Positions 7,362 to 17,876 of a DNA stretch of 64,000 bases are shown piece by piece. A program made the position numbers and the translations under genes. Position 1 is the stretch's first letter. The number at the start of each line of letters is the position of its first letter. Under the pieces are notes generated by a model that did no database searches, was not told where the DNA came from, and saw only the letters and a program-made list of their open reading frames with translations. Source of the DNA: Mycolicibacter sinensis (GTDB taxonomy: Bacteria > Actinomycetota > Actinomycetes > Mycobacteriales > Mycobacteriaceae); the NCBI RefSeq assembly GCF_001667375.1, contig NZ_LZIN01000038.1, forward strand, positions 124,001 to 188,000, written 5' to 3'.

Positions 7362-9101
7362 TCAATCCAGGATGCGCCGGGCCACGTTGGTGCTCACCAG
7401 ATCGAGCAGTTCGTCGGCGCGACCGGCGAGAATGGTCCGGATCGCGTACAACGAGAAGCCCTTGGCCTGCTCGGCGGTGATCGCCGGCGGGATCGACAGT
7501 TCCTGGCGGGCCGTGACGACGTCGACCACGGCCGGTCCGTCATAGTCGAACGCCTCGGCCAGCGCGGCTTCCAAATCGCCGGGCTGCTCCACCCGCCGTC
7601 CGAACATGCCCAACGCGCGGGCAACGGCGCCGAAGTCCGGATTCTGCAACTCAGTGCCGAAGTTGACGATGCCGGCAGCCTTCATCTCCAGCTCGACGAA
7701 GTTCAGCGACGAGTTATTGAACACGATCACCTTGACCGGCAACCCATTCTGCGTCAGCGTCAGCAGCTCGCCGAACAACATCGCCAGCCCGCCATCGCCG
7801 GCCAACGCGACCACCTGCCGCTCGCGGTCGGCGGTCTGCGCGCCGATCGCATGCGGCAACGCGCACGCCATGGTCCCGTGGTTGAACGACCCGATCATCC
7901 GTCGGCGCCCGTTCATGGTGACATAGCGTGCCGCCCACACCACCGGGGATCCGACGTCGACGGTGAACACCGCGTCGTCGTCGGCCAACCGGTTCGCCAC
8001 GGCGGCAACGTATTCGGGACGAATAGGAGTGCGGTCGCGGTCATTGGACGCCAGCGAGTCCAACCGCCGCCGGGTCTTGTCGTAGTGCCGCAACGACTTT
8101 TCCAGATGAGTGCGGCCGTCTTTGATCGCCAGCAACGGGCGCAGCGCGGCGAGCGTGTCGGTGACCGTACCCACCAGCCCGAGGTCGATCGGAGCGCGCC
8201 GGCCCAGGTTTCGGCCGCGGATGTCGACCTGGATGATCTGCGCACGCTCGGGATAGAACTGCTGATAGGGGAAGTCGGTGCCGAGCATCAGCAGCACATC
8301 GGCTTCCCTGATCGCCTTGTACCCGGAGGCGAAGCCCAGCAGCCCCGTCATGCCGACGTCGTAGGGGTTGTCGTACTCGATGTACTCCTTACCGCGTAAG
8401 GCATGCACGATCGGGGCCGCCAAGGTGTGCGCCAGTTCGATGACCTGGTCGTGGGCACCGGCCACCCCGGCACCGGCCAGGATGGTGACGCTGGTGGCGG
8501 CGTTGAGCATGCCCGCCGCCGCCGCCAACCCACGCTCGTCGGGATGGCATACCAACCGGGCGGGCAGCACCGGACGCGATCCCCAGGCAGTGTCGTCGTC
8601 GACGCGGTGGGAGAAGATCTCGCCCGGCACGACCACGACCGCGACCCCGTCCTCCTCGACCGCGGTGCGCATCGCCATCTCCAGGATGCGCGGCGCCTGC
8701 TCGGGGGCGCTGACCAGTTCGCAGTAGACGCTGCACTCGCGAAACAGGTTCTGCGGGTGGGTTTCCTGGAAGTAGTCCGAGCCGATCTCGGCAAGCGGGA
8801 TGTGGGCAGCGATCGCCAGGACCGGCACCCGGCTGCGCTGCGCGTCGAACAGCCCGTTGATCAGGTGCAGGTTTCCGGGCCCGCAACTGCCGGCGCACAC
8901 CGCCAACCCACCGCAGAGCGCGGCGTCGGCGGCAGCAGCGAACGCCGCGGTCTCCTCGTGCCGCACCTGTTCCCAGGTGAAGTCACCGGCCCGCCGGATC
9001 GCGTCGGTGAAGCCGTTGAGGCTGTCGCCCGGGATCCCGTAGACGCGGTGCACCCCGCTGCGTTTGAGGGCGGCGATGAGATGATCGGCGACGGTTGCCA
9101 T
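7362..9101 (-). CDS. poxB: PoxB-type pyruvate dehydrogenase (quinone), ThDP enzyme
   Basis: A 579-residue ThDP-dependent enzyme close in length to E. coli PoxB (572). PoxB oxidatively decarboxylates pyruvate to acetate and CO2 and passes electrons to membrane quinone. The N-terminal domain has YGIPGDSLNGF and the catalytic glutamate in RHEETAAFAAAADAAL. The ThDP/Mg loop is the GDGG...NN signature in ALAGDGGLAMLFGELLTLTQ. The gene starts at the ATG at 9101 with GGAGGG upstream. Acetolactate synthase and sulfoacetaldehyde acetyltransferase are related, but GSDYFQETHP and the overall length favour the PoxB group. It follows fadE22 on the same strand after a 139-base gap. The C-terminal membrane-docking helix was not verified. 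Confidence 0.85.
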   Translation of the reverse strand: MATVADHLIAALKRSGVHRVYGIPGDSLNGFTDAIRRAGDFTWEQVRHEETAAFAAAADAALCGGLAVCAGSCGPGNLHLINGLFDAQRSRVPVLAIAAHIPLAEIGSDYFQETHPQNLFRECSVYCELVSAPEQAPRILEMAMRTAVEEDGVAVVVVPGEIFSHRVDDDTAWGSRPVLPARLVCHPDERGLAAAAGMLNAATSVTILAGAGVAGAHDQVIELAHTLAAPIVHALRGKEYIEYDNPYDVGMTGLLGFASGYKAIREADVLLMLGTDFPYQQFYPERAQIIQVDIRGRNLGRRAPIDLGLVGTVTDTLAALRPLLAIKDGRTHLEKSLRHYDKTRRRLDSLASNDRDRTPIRPEYVAAVANRLADDDAVFTVDVGSPVVWAARYVTMNGRRRMIGSFNHGTMACALPHAIGAQTADRERQVVALAGDGGLAMLFGELLTLTQNGLPVKVIVFNNSSLNFVELEMKAAGIVNFGTELQNPDFGAVARALGMFGRRVEQPGDLEAALAEAFDYDGPAVVDVVTARQELSIPPAITAEQAKGFSLYAIRTILAGRADELLDLVSTNVARRILD

Positions 9102-9175
9102 TTCACGTCCCTCCGTTCCCCTGCGTGAGCGTGCGCAGAAACGGCCTTCACCTCGGCGTGTCGGCCGGGAACACG

Positions 9176-9193
9176 CTCCCCCGCAAGCGGGAG
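9176..9193. repeat. small GC-rich palindrome between fadE22 and poxB
   Basis: CTCCCCCGCAAGCGGGAG folds into a short bulged hairpin, followed on the plus strand by GTGCCCCCAGC. From memory, very similar CGCAAGCGGGAGGTGCCCCC strings are dispersed in intergenic regions of several mycobacteria. Only one copy is seen here. It lies 48 bases after the fadE22 stop and could also help end that transcript. Confidence 0.35.
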
Positions 9194-9240
9194 GTGCCCC
9201 CAGCTCGCGCCAGAAAAGTGTGCTCCGCGTAGGAGGAACG

Positions 9241-11406
9241 CTACTTGATCAGCGGGTCGCGGGGCATCCCCAGAATCCGCTCGGCGATCTGGTTGCGGGT
9301 GACCTCCGACGTGCCGCCGGCGATCGCTATGCCGCGCGCTCCCATCACCATCCGGCCTGCCATCGCGCCCGGACCGTCGTCGAGGGCGACGTCGGGCCCC
9401 AGCAGCGCCGCTCCGATCGCCGCACCGTCGCCCATGTGCTCGGCGAGCTTGAGTTTGGTGACGTTGCCCTCCGGACCGGGGCCGGCGCCGGCGATGCTGC
9501 GCGCCACGCGGCGCAGGTTCAGCAGCCGCAAGGCGTGCTCGTCGGCGACGAACCGGCCGACCCGCACGTCGGCGTCGGCCACCGCCTGCCGGTGCTGCTG
9601 GGCCAGCGCGATCAGCCGCTGGTCGACACCGGCGGTGTAGGACCCGCCCCCGCCGATGCTGACCCGCTCGTTGCCCAGGGTGGCCCGGGCCACCTTCCAG
9701 CCCTCGTTGACCTCGCCGACGACGTCCTCATCGGGCACGAACACGTCGTTGAAGAACACCTCGTTGAACTCCGAGCCACCGGTGATCTGCCGCAGCGGCC
9801 GCACCTGCACACCGGGGGCCTCCATGTCGATGATCACCATGGTGATGCCGGCGTGCTTGGGGACGTCGGGATCGGTCCGCACCGTCGCCAGCCCACGCCG
9901 GCACAGGTGTGCGCCCGAGGTCCACACCTTCTGACCGTTGATCTTCCAGCCGCCGTCGACCCGGGTGGCCTTGGTCTTGACCGCCGCGGCATCCGAGCCG
10001 GCGTCCGGCTCGGAGAACAGCTGGCACCAGATCTCGTCCTGGCGCAGCGCCTTCTCCACGAACCGCTCGATCTGCGAGGCGGTGCCCTGCTGGATCAGTG
10101 TCAGGATTACCCAGCCGGTGATCGAATAGTCCGGCCGCTGGATCCCGGCGGCACTGAACTCCTGCTCGATCACCAGCTGCTCGACCGCGTCGGCGCCCCG
10201 TCCCCACGGCTTGGGCCAGTGCGGCATCACGTAACCGGTTTCGATCAGCCGGTCCAGCTGGGCCTCGGCAGCCAATCCGGCGATCTCGGCGGCGTCGGCG
10301 TGGATCTGAGTGCGCAGTTCCTCGGCCTCCGGCGGCAGGTCCAGACTGTTAGCCCGGGTGATGCCGGCGGCGGCGCTTTCGAATACCGCCAAAGCCGGGG
10401 CGTCACCGCCGAATAGCGCCTGGACCGTCAGGGCTCGACGCAGCTGTAGGTGCGCGTCGTGCTCCCAGGTGTAGCCGATGCCGCCGTGCACCTGGATGTT
10501 CAGCTCGGCGTTGCGCACGTAGGCCGGGAAGGCCAGGGTGGCGGCGACCGCGGCGACCAGCCGGAAGGCGAACTCGTCTTCCCCGTCGGCGCGGGCGGCA
10601 TCCCACACTGCTGCGGTGGCCGCCTCGGCGGCGACCAGCATGTTGGCGCAGTGGTGCTTGATCGCCTGGAACGTGGCGATGGTGCGGCCGAACTGTTCGC
10701 GCACCTTGGCGTAGGCCACCGCCGAGTCGGTGCAGTCGGCGGCGCCCCCGACCGCCTCGGCCGCCAGCAGCACCCGGGCGCCGGCCAGCGCCGACTCGCG
10801 CGCGCCGACCAGGGTGTCGTCGGCGCTCACCCCGACACCGGTCAGCGTGACTCGACCGGAGCGGCGGGTCGGGTCGAGATTGCCGGGCACATCGACGTTG
10901 ACGCCGGCCCGGTCGCGCTCCAGCACCAGCACGTCGTCGCCGGCGGCCAGCAGCAGCACGTCGGCCAGTCCGGCTCCCAGCACGATCCCGGCGTCGCCGG
11001 AGGCCACCCCGCCGTCGAGAGCGACGTCGCCGGCCAGGCCCACCCCGGCGGTGACCGACCCGTCGATCAACCCGGGCAGCAACCGGGCCTGCTGGTCAGC
11101 GGTACCGTTGGCGGCGATCACCGCCGAGGCGATGACCGTCGGCACGAACGGGCCCGGTGCCACCGCCCGGCCCAACTCCTCGATCACCACCACCAGTTCG
11201 GGCAGCCCGAAGCCCGAGCCGCCGTGCGCCTCGTCGATATGCAGGCCCAGCCAGCCCAGGGCCGCCAGCTCCTCCCAGAACGGTGGCCGGCCTTCGTCGG
11301 AGGCGTCCAGCAGCGCACGCGCCGCTGCGCGAGCCTTCTGGGCGGTCAAGAATCCGCGGGCCACCTCGGCCAGTTCGCGATGGTCGTCGATTACTGCGAT
11401 GCCCAT
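9241..11406 (-). CDS. fadE22: two-domain acyl-CoA dehydrogenase FadE22
   Basis: A 721-residue protein with two acyl-CoA dehydrogenase folds in tandem, the size and layout of FadE22 (Rv3061c). The first domain (about 1-330) contains GLHIDEAHGGSGFGLPELV and the IQVHGGIGYTWEHDAHLQLR substrate/FAD region. The second (about 350-721) contains LFSEPDAGSDAAAVKTKATR, INGQKVWTSGAH, ITGGSEFNEVFFNDVFVPDE and the final IAIAGGTSEVTRNQIAERIL. Each half looks like one subunit of the alpha/beta heteromeric ACADs that mycobacteria use on bulky acyl-CoAs. It starts at the ATG at 11406, 21 bases after the upstream SDR gene, so the SDR, FadE22 and perhaps PoxB form a transcription unit. The substrate is unknown. 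Confidence 0.93.
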   Translation of the reverse strand: MGIAVIDDHRELAEVARGFLTAQKARAAARALLDASDEGRPPFWEELAALGWLGLHIDEAHGGSGFGLPELVVVIEELGRAVAPGPFVPTVIASAVIAANGTADQQARLLPGLIDGSVTAGVGLAGDVALDGGVASGDAGIVLGAGLADVLLLAAGDDVLVLERDRAGVNVDVPGNLDPTRRSGRVTLTGVGVSADDTLVGARESALAGARVLLAAEAVGGAADCTDSAVAYAKVREQFGRTIATFQAIKHHCANMLVAAEAATAAVWDAARADGEDEFAFRLVAAVAATLAFPAYVRNAELNIQVHGGIGYTWEHDAHLQLRRALTVQALFGGDAPALAVFESAAAGITRANSLDLPPEAEELRTQIHADAAEIAGLAAEAQLDRLIETGYVMPHWPKPWGRGADAVEQLVIEQEFSAAGIQRPDYSITGWVILTLIQQGTASQIERFVEKALRQDEIWCQLFSEPDAGSDAAAVKTKATRVDGGWKINGQKVWTSGAHLCRRGLATVRTDPDVPKHAGITMVIIDMEAPGVQVRPLRQITGGSEFNEVFFNDVFVPDEDVVGEVNEGWKVARATLGNERVSIGGGGSYTAGVDQRLIALAQQHRQAVADADVRVGRFVADEHALRLLNLRRVARSIAGAGPGPEGNVTKLKLAEHMGDGAAIGAALLGPDVALDDGPGAMAGRMVMGARGIAIAGGTSEVTRNQIAERILGMPRDPLIK

Positions 11407-11427
11407 TGAAGGTCTCCTGGTCTGTGG

Positions 11428-12186
11428 CTACTTGGGTGCGAACCGCTGCCCGGCGTCCAGGCGCAGGCACTGCCCGTTGAGCATCGGGTTGTCGACGACG
11501 GCGGCGACCAGCTTGGCGTACTCCTCCGGCCGGCCCAGCCGCTTGGGGAAGGCCGCGTCCTTGGTCAGTGCGCTGGCGAACTCGTCGGGGATGCCCTTGG
11601 TCAGCCCGGTGGCAAACAGACTGGGCGCAATCGCCAGCACCCGGATGCCCACCGAGCCGAGGTCCCGGGCCATGGTCAGGCACATGCCGGCGACGCCGGC
11701 TTTGGCGGCGGTGTAAGCGACCTGGCCGATCTGGCCCTCGAACGCCGCGATCGACGCGGTGTTGATGATGACGCCGCGCTCCTCGTCTTCGGGCTCATTG
11801 ACGCTCATGTGCGCCGCGGCCAGCCGGCTGATGTTGAACGTGCCGACGAGGTTGAGGTCGACGACCGACTGGAACGACTCCAGATCGTGCGGCCCGGACT
11901 TGGACAGCGTGCGCTTGGCGATCCCGCCGCCGGCGGTGGTCACGATGACGTGCAGGCCGCCCAGGGCCTGCACAGCGGTGTTGAGCACCTCTTCGGTGCC
12001 GGCGAAATCGGTGACGTCGACCGGGTAGAACTCGCCGCCGAACCCGGCCGCGACCTCTTTGCCCTCCGAACCCTCGCGGTCCAGCACCGCGACGCTGGCG
12101 CCGCGGGCCGCCAACAGCTCGGCGGTGGCCCGGCCCATCCCCGAGGCACCACCGACGACGACGACCTTCTTGCCACTGATCTCCAT
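11428..12186 (-). CDS. SDR-family 3-hydroxyacyl-CoA dehydrogenase-like protein
   Basis: A 252-residue SDR. The Rossmann motif is GGASGMG (about residues 12-18), TTAGGG replaces NNAG, and the catalytic Tyr/Lys sit in AYTAAKAG. The spacing and the C-terminal end NGQCLRLDAGQRFAPK resemble type-II 3-hydroxyacyl-CoA dehydrogenases (HSD10-like). Pairing with fadE22 in one operon suits a beta-oxidation step. The start is the ATG at 12186, with TAAAGGAGT upstream; the 23 extra upstream codons would cross that ribosome binding site. It is divergent from cstA across 103 bases. Confidence 0.88.
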   Translation of the reverse strand: MEISGKKVVVVGGASGMGRATAELLAARGASVAVLDREGSEGKEVAAGFGGEFYPVDVTDFAGTEEVLNTAVQALGGLHVIVTTAGGGIAKRTLSKSGPHDLESFQSVVDLNLVGTFNISRLAAAHMSVNEPEDEERGVIINTASIAAFEGQIGQVAYTAAKAGVAGMCLTMARDLGSVGIRVLAIAPSLFATGLTKGIPDEFASALTKDAAFPKRLGRPEEYAKLVAAVVDNPMLNGQCLRLDAGQRFAPK

Positions 12187-12201
12187 GCGGACTCCTTTAA
12201 G

Positions 12202-12211
12202 CAAGTACTTG
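12202..12211. promoter_or_regulatory. palindrome in the SDR-cstA divergent gap
   Basis: CAAGTACTTG is a perfect 10-base palindrome 15 bases upstream of the SDR start, inside the 103-base divergent gap with cstA. It is AT-richer than its surroundings and could be an operator for the SDR-fadE22 unit. No regulator gene is adjacent. Confidence 0.3.
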
Positions 12212-12289
12212 AGTTTCAAGAACAAGTTATCGTTCCGCTCGGAAACCGCTGCCACTCGGGCATCCAGCAGGCCTGAAAAGGAGGTATCC

Positions 12290-14532
<2,243 letters not shown>

Positions 14533-14554
<22 letters not shown>

Positions 14555-14724
14555 GGCGGGCGGCTCGCCAGGTCGGCTGGTACTGGGCGACCCTGCTGGG
14601 CGACAACCACTACCGCCGTTACCTGGAGTACCGCCGCCGGGCCCATCCCGGGGAACCGGTGCTCTCCGAGCGGGACTACTGGCGTCGGCGTTATGACGCC
14701 GATCCCGGCGGACGGTGCTGCTGA
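14533..14724 (+). CDS. YbdD/YjiX-family small protein
   Basis: A 63-residue basic protein with the YbdD/YjiX (DUF466) signature: GDNHYRRYLEYRRRAHPGEP, then LSERDYWRRRYDADPGGRCC at the C-terminus. The family is almost always encoded directly after cstA-type transporters, and partner proteins are thought to assist the transporter. The GTG at 14533 overlaps the cstA stop by 22 bases, so coupled translation is likely. Three tryptophans and the C-terminal Cys pair are notable in so small a protein. Confidence 0.85.
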
Positions 14725-14782
14725 CCGGGCTCCTCAGGCATGATCGAGAGGTGGCGCGAGTATCGGCCGCGCGACCCGGTCG

Positions 14783-14814
14783 GCTGTGGCCAAACCTTGC
14801 TGTGGCCAAACCTT
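14783..14814. repeat. 16-bp tandem direct repeat upstream of the L,D-transpeptidase gene
   Basis: GCTGTGGCCAAACCTT occurs twice with no spacer (14783-14798 and 14799-14814), about 100 bases before the ldt start. Within each unit TGGCCA is a palindrome. The perfect duplication in a promoter region suggests either tandem binding sites for a regulator or a recent slippage duplication. Confidence 0.7.
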
Positions 14815-14915
14815 AATGAAGACTTGACCGAGTCGTGGGCATGTGCGGCGGGGCCAGCGGTGCGAATCTCCTTACCATCAACGGCAATAACGTTTGGTCG
14901 GGAAGGTAAGCGGAG

Positions 14916-15713
14916 ATGTGGAAATCGGTGCGCTCTGCCATTGTCGTTGTCGGGGTCGCCGTCACCACGGTGGTGGCCCCGCCAGGAAATAGTGCGGCTG
15001 CTGCCAGCCGTCCACCGGGCGGCGGTATCGCCTCGATCCAGCCGGCATCGGGTGCGGTTGTCGGCGTGGCGCATCCGGTGGTGGTGCGCTTCGCGACGCC
15101 GGTGACAGACCGCAGGGCCGCCGAGCGCACCGTCGCAGTGCGGTCGACGCCGGCCATGGCCGGCACCTTTGAGTGGGTCGACGACACCGAGGTCCAGTGG
15201 GTTCCGGACCGCTACTGGCCGGCGCACAGCACCGTGAAGCTGTCGGTGGGCAAGCTCTCCGCTGACTTCAGCACCGGCGCGAAGGTGGTGGGCGTTGCCA
15301 GTATCTCCTCGCACACCTTCACCGTGACCGTCGACGATGAGGAGGCCGGCCCGCTGCCGGCACCGCACCACCGCCCGTACTGGGGCGAGGAGGGGGTGAT
15401 GCCCGCCACCATGGGCAAATCCGCGTTTCCCACGCCCACAGGCAACTACACCGTGCTGGCCAAGGACCGAAAGGTCCTGATGGACTCCAGCAGCGTCGGC
15501 ATCCCGGTCGATGACCCCGAGGGTTACCGCTTCGACGTCGAGCAAGCGGTGCGCATCTCGCGGCGCGGCCTCTATGTCCACGCCGCACCGTGGGCGCTGG
15601 GGTCCCTGGGCCTGGAGAACGTCAGCCACGGCTGCGTCGGCCTGAGCCCCACCGACGCCGAATGGTACTTCGAGCGGGTCAATATCGGCGACCCGGTGAT
15701 CATCAAGGAATAG
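14916..15713 (+). CDS. L,D-transpeptidase, LdtMt1-like
   Basis: A 265-residue secreted enzyme that makes 3-3 crosslinks in peptidoglycan. An N-terminal signal peptide (about residues 1-29, ending near NSAAAA) is followed by an Ig-like domain with GAVVGVAHPVVVRFATPVTD and then the YkuD catalytic domain. Catalytic landmarks are GLYVHAAPW (His222) and NVSHGCVGLSP (Cys240). The layout and sequence closely resemble LdtMt1 (Rv0116c); the residue after the catalytic Cys block is VGL where LdtMt1 has INL. No transmembrane anchor follows the signal peptide. It converges on the CYP125-like gene with an 11-base overlap of 3' ends. A tandem repeat lies upstream. Confidence 0.92.
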   Translation: MWKSVRSAIVVVGVAVTTVVAPPGNSAAAASRPPGGGIASIQPASGAVVGVAHPVVVRFATPVTDRRAAERTVAVRSTPAMAGTFEWVDDTEVQWVPDRYWPAHSTVKLSVGKLSADFSTGAKVVGVASISSHTFTVTVDDEEAGPLPAPHHRPYWGEEGVMPATMGKSAFPTPTGNYTVLAKDRKVLMDSSSVGIPVDDPEGYRFDVEQAVRISRRGLYVHAAPWALGSLGLENVSHGCVGLSPTDAEWYFERVNIGDPVIIKE

Positions 15714-16974
15714 CTTCGCCTTCTGAGGCGCTACTCCCGAAATCCACTTTCAGGGAATCGATCCCGTTGATCCAGGGCAGCACGGAGCGTTTCCCGTCGT
15801 CGAGTCGGCGAATGTCGGGGATGATGTCGGCCAGGGCGCCGAACACCAGGTTGATCTGGAGGCGGGCGAGGTTCGCGCCGATGCAGTAGTGCGCGCCCGG
15901 AGCCCCGAAACCCAGGTGCGGGTTGGGGCTTCGCAGGATGTCGAACCGGAACGGGTTGTCGAACACCTCCTCGTCATAGTTGGCCGAGCCGTAGAACATT
16001 CCGACCCGCTGGCCCTTGCGGATGTGCACCCCGCCGAGGTCGACATCGCGCAGCGCCGTGCGCTGGAAGGAGATCACCGGAGTCGCCCAGCGAACCACCT
16101 CGTCCACCATGGTCGGTGGGCGTTCGGCCACAAACAACCGCCATTGGTCGGGATAGGCGAAAAACGCCAGCATCCCCTGCGAGGTGGCGTTGCGGGTGGT
16201 CTCGTTGCCGGCGACCATCAGCATCATCACGTAGTAGCCGAATTCCAGTGGGGTCAGCGCCTCTCCGTCGATGGTGGCGGTGACCAGGGCCGTCGCGATG
16301 TCATCGCGGGGGCGGCTCTTGCGGTCTTCGGCCAATTGGTAGGCGTAGCCCAGCAGTTCAGCAGAGGCCTGCATCCCGTCGGCTGCGGCCTGCGGGTCGC
16401 CGTTGCCGCCGCCCACCAGTCGGTTACTCCAGTCGAAGACCTGCTGGCGCTCGTCGGCCGGAACACCGATCAGCTCACAGATGGTCGCCAACGGCAGCTG
16501 GGAGGCCACCTCGGCGACGAAATCACCGGTCTTGTGCTCGGCGGCGGTCGCGACGATCTCGCGGGCCTGGCGGTCGAGTGAATCCCGCATGCCGGCGACG
16601 ACACGGGGGGTGAATCCGCGGGATACGATCCGGCGCAGCTTGGCGTGTTTGGGTCCGTCGAGAAACAGCATGATGTTGTCGCGGCTGGCGTCGTGGAGGT
16701 CTTGATTGCTGGTGGTGTTCGTCCGGATCAGCGAGGTGTTCTCGTGCGAGGAGAACACCTCGTCTTGCAGCGAAACCGCTCGGACATCGGCATGTTTCGT
16801 GACGACCCAGTAGCCCTCGTCGGGGTAGCCGGACGCGCCGAACGGCTGGTCGTTCCACCAGATCGGTTCGGTGTTGCGCAGCAGCGCGAACTCCTCGTGC
16901 GGGATGCGTTCGGCGATCAGCGCCGGGTCGGTGAAGTCGAACCCTTCGGGCAGCAGGCGAGGTGTCTGGGTCAT
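15703..16974 (-). CDS. cytochrome P450, CYP125-like
   Basis: A 423-residue P450 monooxygenase. LPEGFDFTDPALIAERIPHE near the N-terminus, the I-helix VAGNETTRN, the K-helix DEVVRWATPV and the heme loop FGAPGAHYCIGANLA (Cys364) are all close to CYP125, the steroid C26 hydroxylase of mycobacteria. The N-terminus is shorter, and the segments around YDEEVFDNPFRFDILRSPNP agree well. No other cholesterol genes are nearby, so a different hydrophobic substrate is possible. The start ATG at 16974 overlaps the stop of the upstream MBL gene (ATGA), so the two are cotranscribed. The 124 further upstream codons of the open frame are inside that gene. Confidence 0.9.
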   Translation of the reverse strand: MTQTPRLLPEGFDFTDPALIAERIPHEEFALLRNTEPIWWNDQPFGASGYPDEGYWVVTKHADVRAVSLQDEVFSSHENTSLIRTNTTSNQDLHDASRDNIMLFLDGPKHAKLRRIVSRGFTPRVVAGMRDSLDRQAREIVATAAEHKTGDFVAEVASQLPLATICELIGVPADERQQVFDWSNRLVGGGNGDPQAAADGMQASAELLGYAYQLAEDRKSRPRDDIATALVTATIDGEALTPLEFGYYVMMLMVAGNETTRNATSQGMLAFFAYPDQWRLFVAERPPTMVDEVVRWATPVISFQRTALRDVDLGGVHIRKGQRVGMFYGSANYDEEVFDNPFRFDILRSPNPHLGFGAPGAHYCIGANLARLQINLVFGALADIIPDIRRLDDGKRSVLPWINGIDSLKVDFGSSASEGEAIP

Positions 16975-17810
16975 CGTGTTGCCTCTCGATCGGCCAGCGG
17001 TTGCCATGCGTTTTCGGTGCCGTCGATGAACCCGCCCGACGGGGCGGCGAAATGCGATCCGAGCAGCAGCGCCCGCTCGTCGGCGATACGGCGCAGCAGC
17101 TGCCGCCGGCTGGCCCGGGCGGCGACGGGGTCCGCGTCGGGCAGGGCGGCGATGTCGGGGTCGGCGATCTGAATCGGGTGATGAACCACGTCGCCGCTGA
17201 TGTACGCGACGGCGCCAGTCGACTCGATGCGCACCGAGACGTGACCGGGCGTGTGACCGGCGGTCGGTACCAGCTGGACATCGTCGCTCACCCGGTGATC
17301 GGGGCCGATGAGCCGCAGCTTGCCATGGTGTTCCAGCGGCGCAATGCATTCCGAGGGCGCGCGGTCCTCACCGGCGAACCCGCACCAGTGCTCGTGCTCG
17401 GCCGCGGTCACCAGGTAGTCGGCGTTGGGAAACGCCGGCACCCACCGCCCGTCGCACTCGGTGGTGTTGCGTCCGGCGTGATCGCGGTGCAGATGCGTGC
17501 AGATCACCGCCGTGATGTCAGCGGCGGTAAATCCCGTGGCGGCCAACGACTCCTCGAAGCGGTCCGGAATGCCCCGCTCCCGCAGAAAGCTCTCCGCAAA
17601 GCAGGTGTCGACGAGCACCCGCGCCGCTGCGGACTCGATCAGGTAGGACTGGATCGCCATCAAGATGTTGCCGGAGGCGTCGATATAGTTTGGCGACGAA
17701 TTCTCCGGCAATCGGTCCGGCAGGTTCGCGAACAGCCGCCCCGGCGGGATCGGAATGACCGCCTGCAGGACCGCGTGGATCCGAACTTCGCCGACAGTCC
17801 AGTGCTGCAC
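16971..17810 (-). CDS. metallo-beta-lactamase-fold hydrolase
   Basis: A 279-residue MBL-fold enzyme. The zinc motif is THLHRDHAG (His106, His108, Asp110, His111), followed by TAGHTPGH, the bridging aspartate in YISGDVVHH and a final His in LGSHFA. This pattern suits lactonase or thioesterase-like members hydrolysing ester or lactone bonds. The start is the GTG at 17810, where homology begins; a purine-rich stretch lies before it, and the long open frame upstream is antisense to the aldolase gene. The 4-base overlap with the P450 gene implies a joint pathway, for example opening a lactone formed after hydroxylation (inference). Confidence 0.85.
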   Translation of the reverse strand: MQHWTVGEVRIHAVLQAVIPIPPGRLFANLPDRLPENSSPNYIDASGNILMAIQSYLIESAAARVLVDTCFAESFLRERGIPDRFEESLAATGFTAADITAVICTHLHRDHAGRNTTECDGRWVPAFPNADYLVTAAEHEHWCGFAGEDRAPSECIAPLEHHGKLRLIGPDHRVSDDVQLVPTAGHTPGHVSVRIESTGAVAYISGDVVHHPIQIADPDIAALPDADPVAARASRRQLLRRIADERALLLGSHFAAPSGGFIDGTENAWQPLADREATR

Positions 17811-17841
17811 GCCCGTGATCCCCTTCTCGCACGGCGATCGT

Positions 17842-17870
17842 ATGACACAAATCCCTTGCTTCCATATGCT
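17842..17870 (+). promoter_or_regulatory. promoter giving a leaderless aldolase transcript
   Basis: ATGACA (17842-17847), a 17-base spacer and TATGCT (17865-17870) make a good mycobacterial promoter. The -10 ends 6 bases before the ATG at 17877, so transcription should begin at or next to the start codon and the mRNA would be leaderless. Confidence 0.65.
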
Positions 17871-17876
17871 TTGGTC

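Noticed and set aside
14725..14915. c-di-AMP (ydaO-type) riboswitch before the ldt gene
   Set aside because: I looked for the conserved junction sequences of that class and did not find them; only the tandem repeat is clear.
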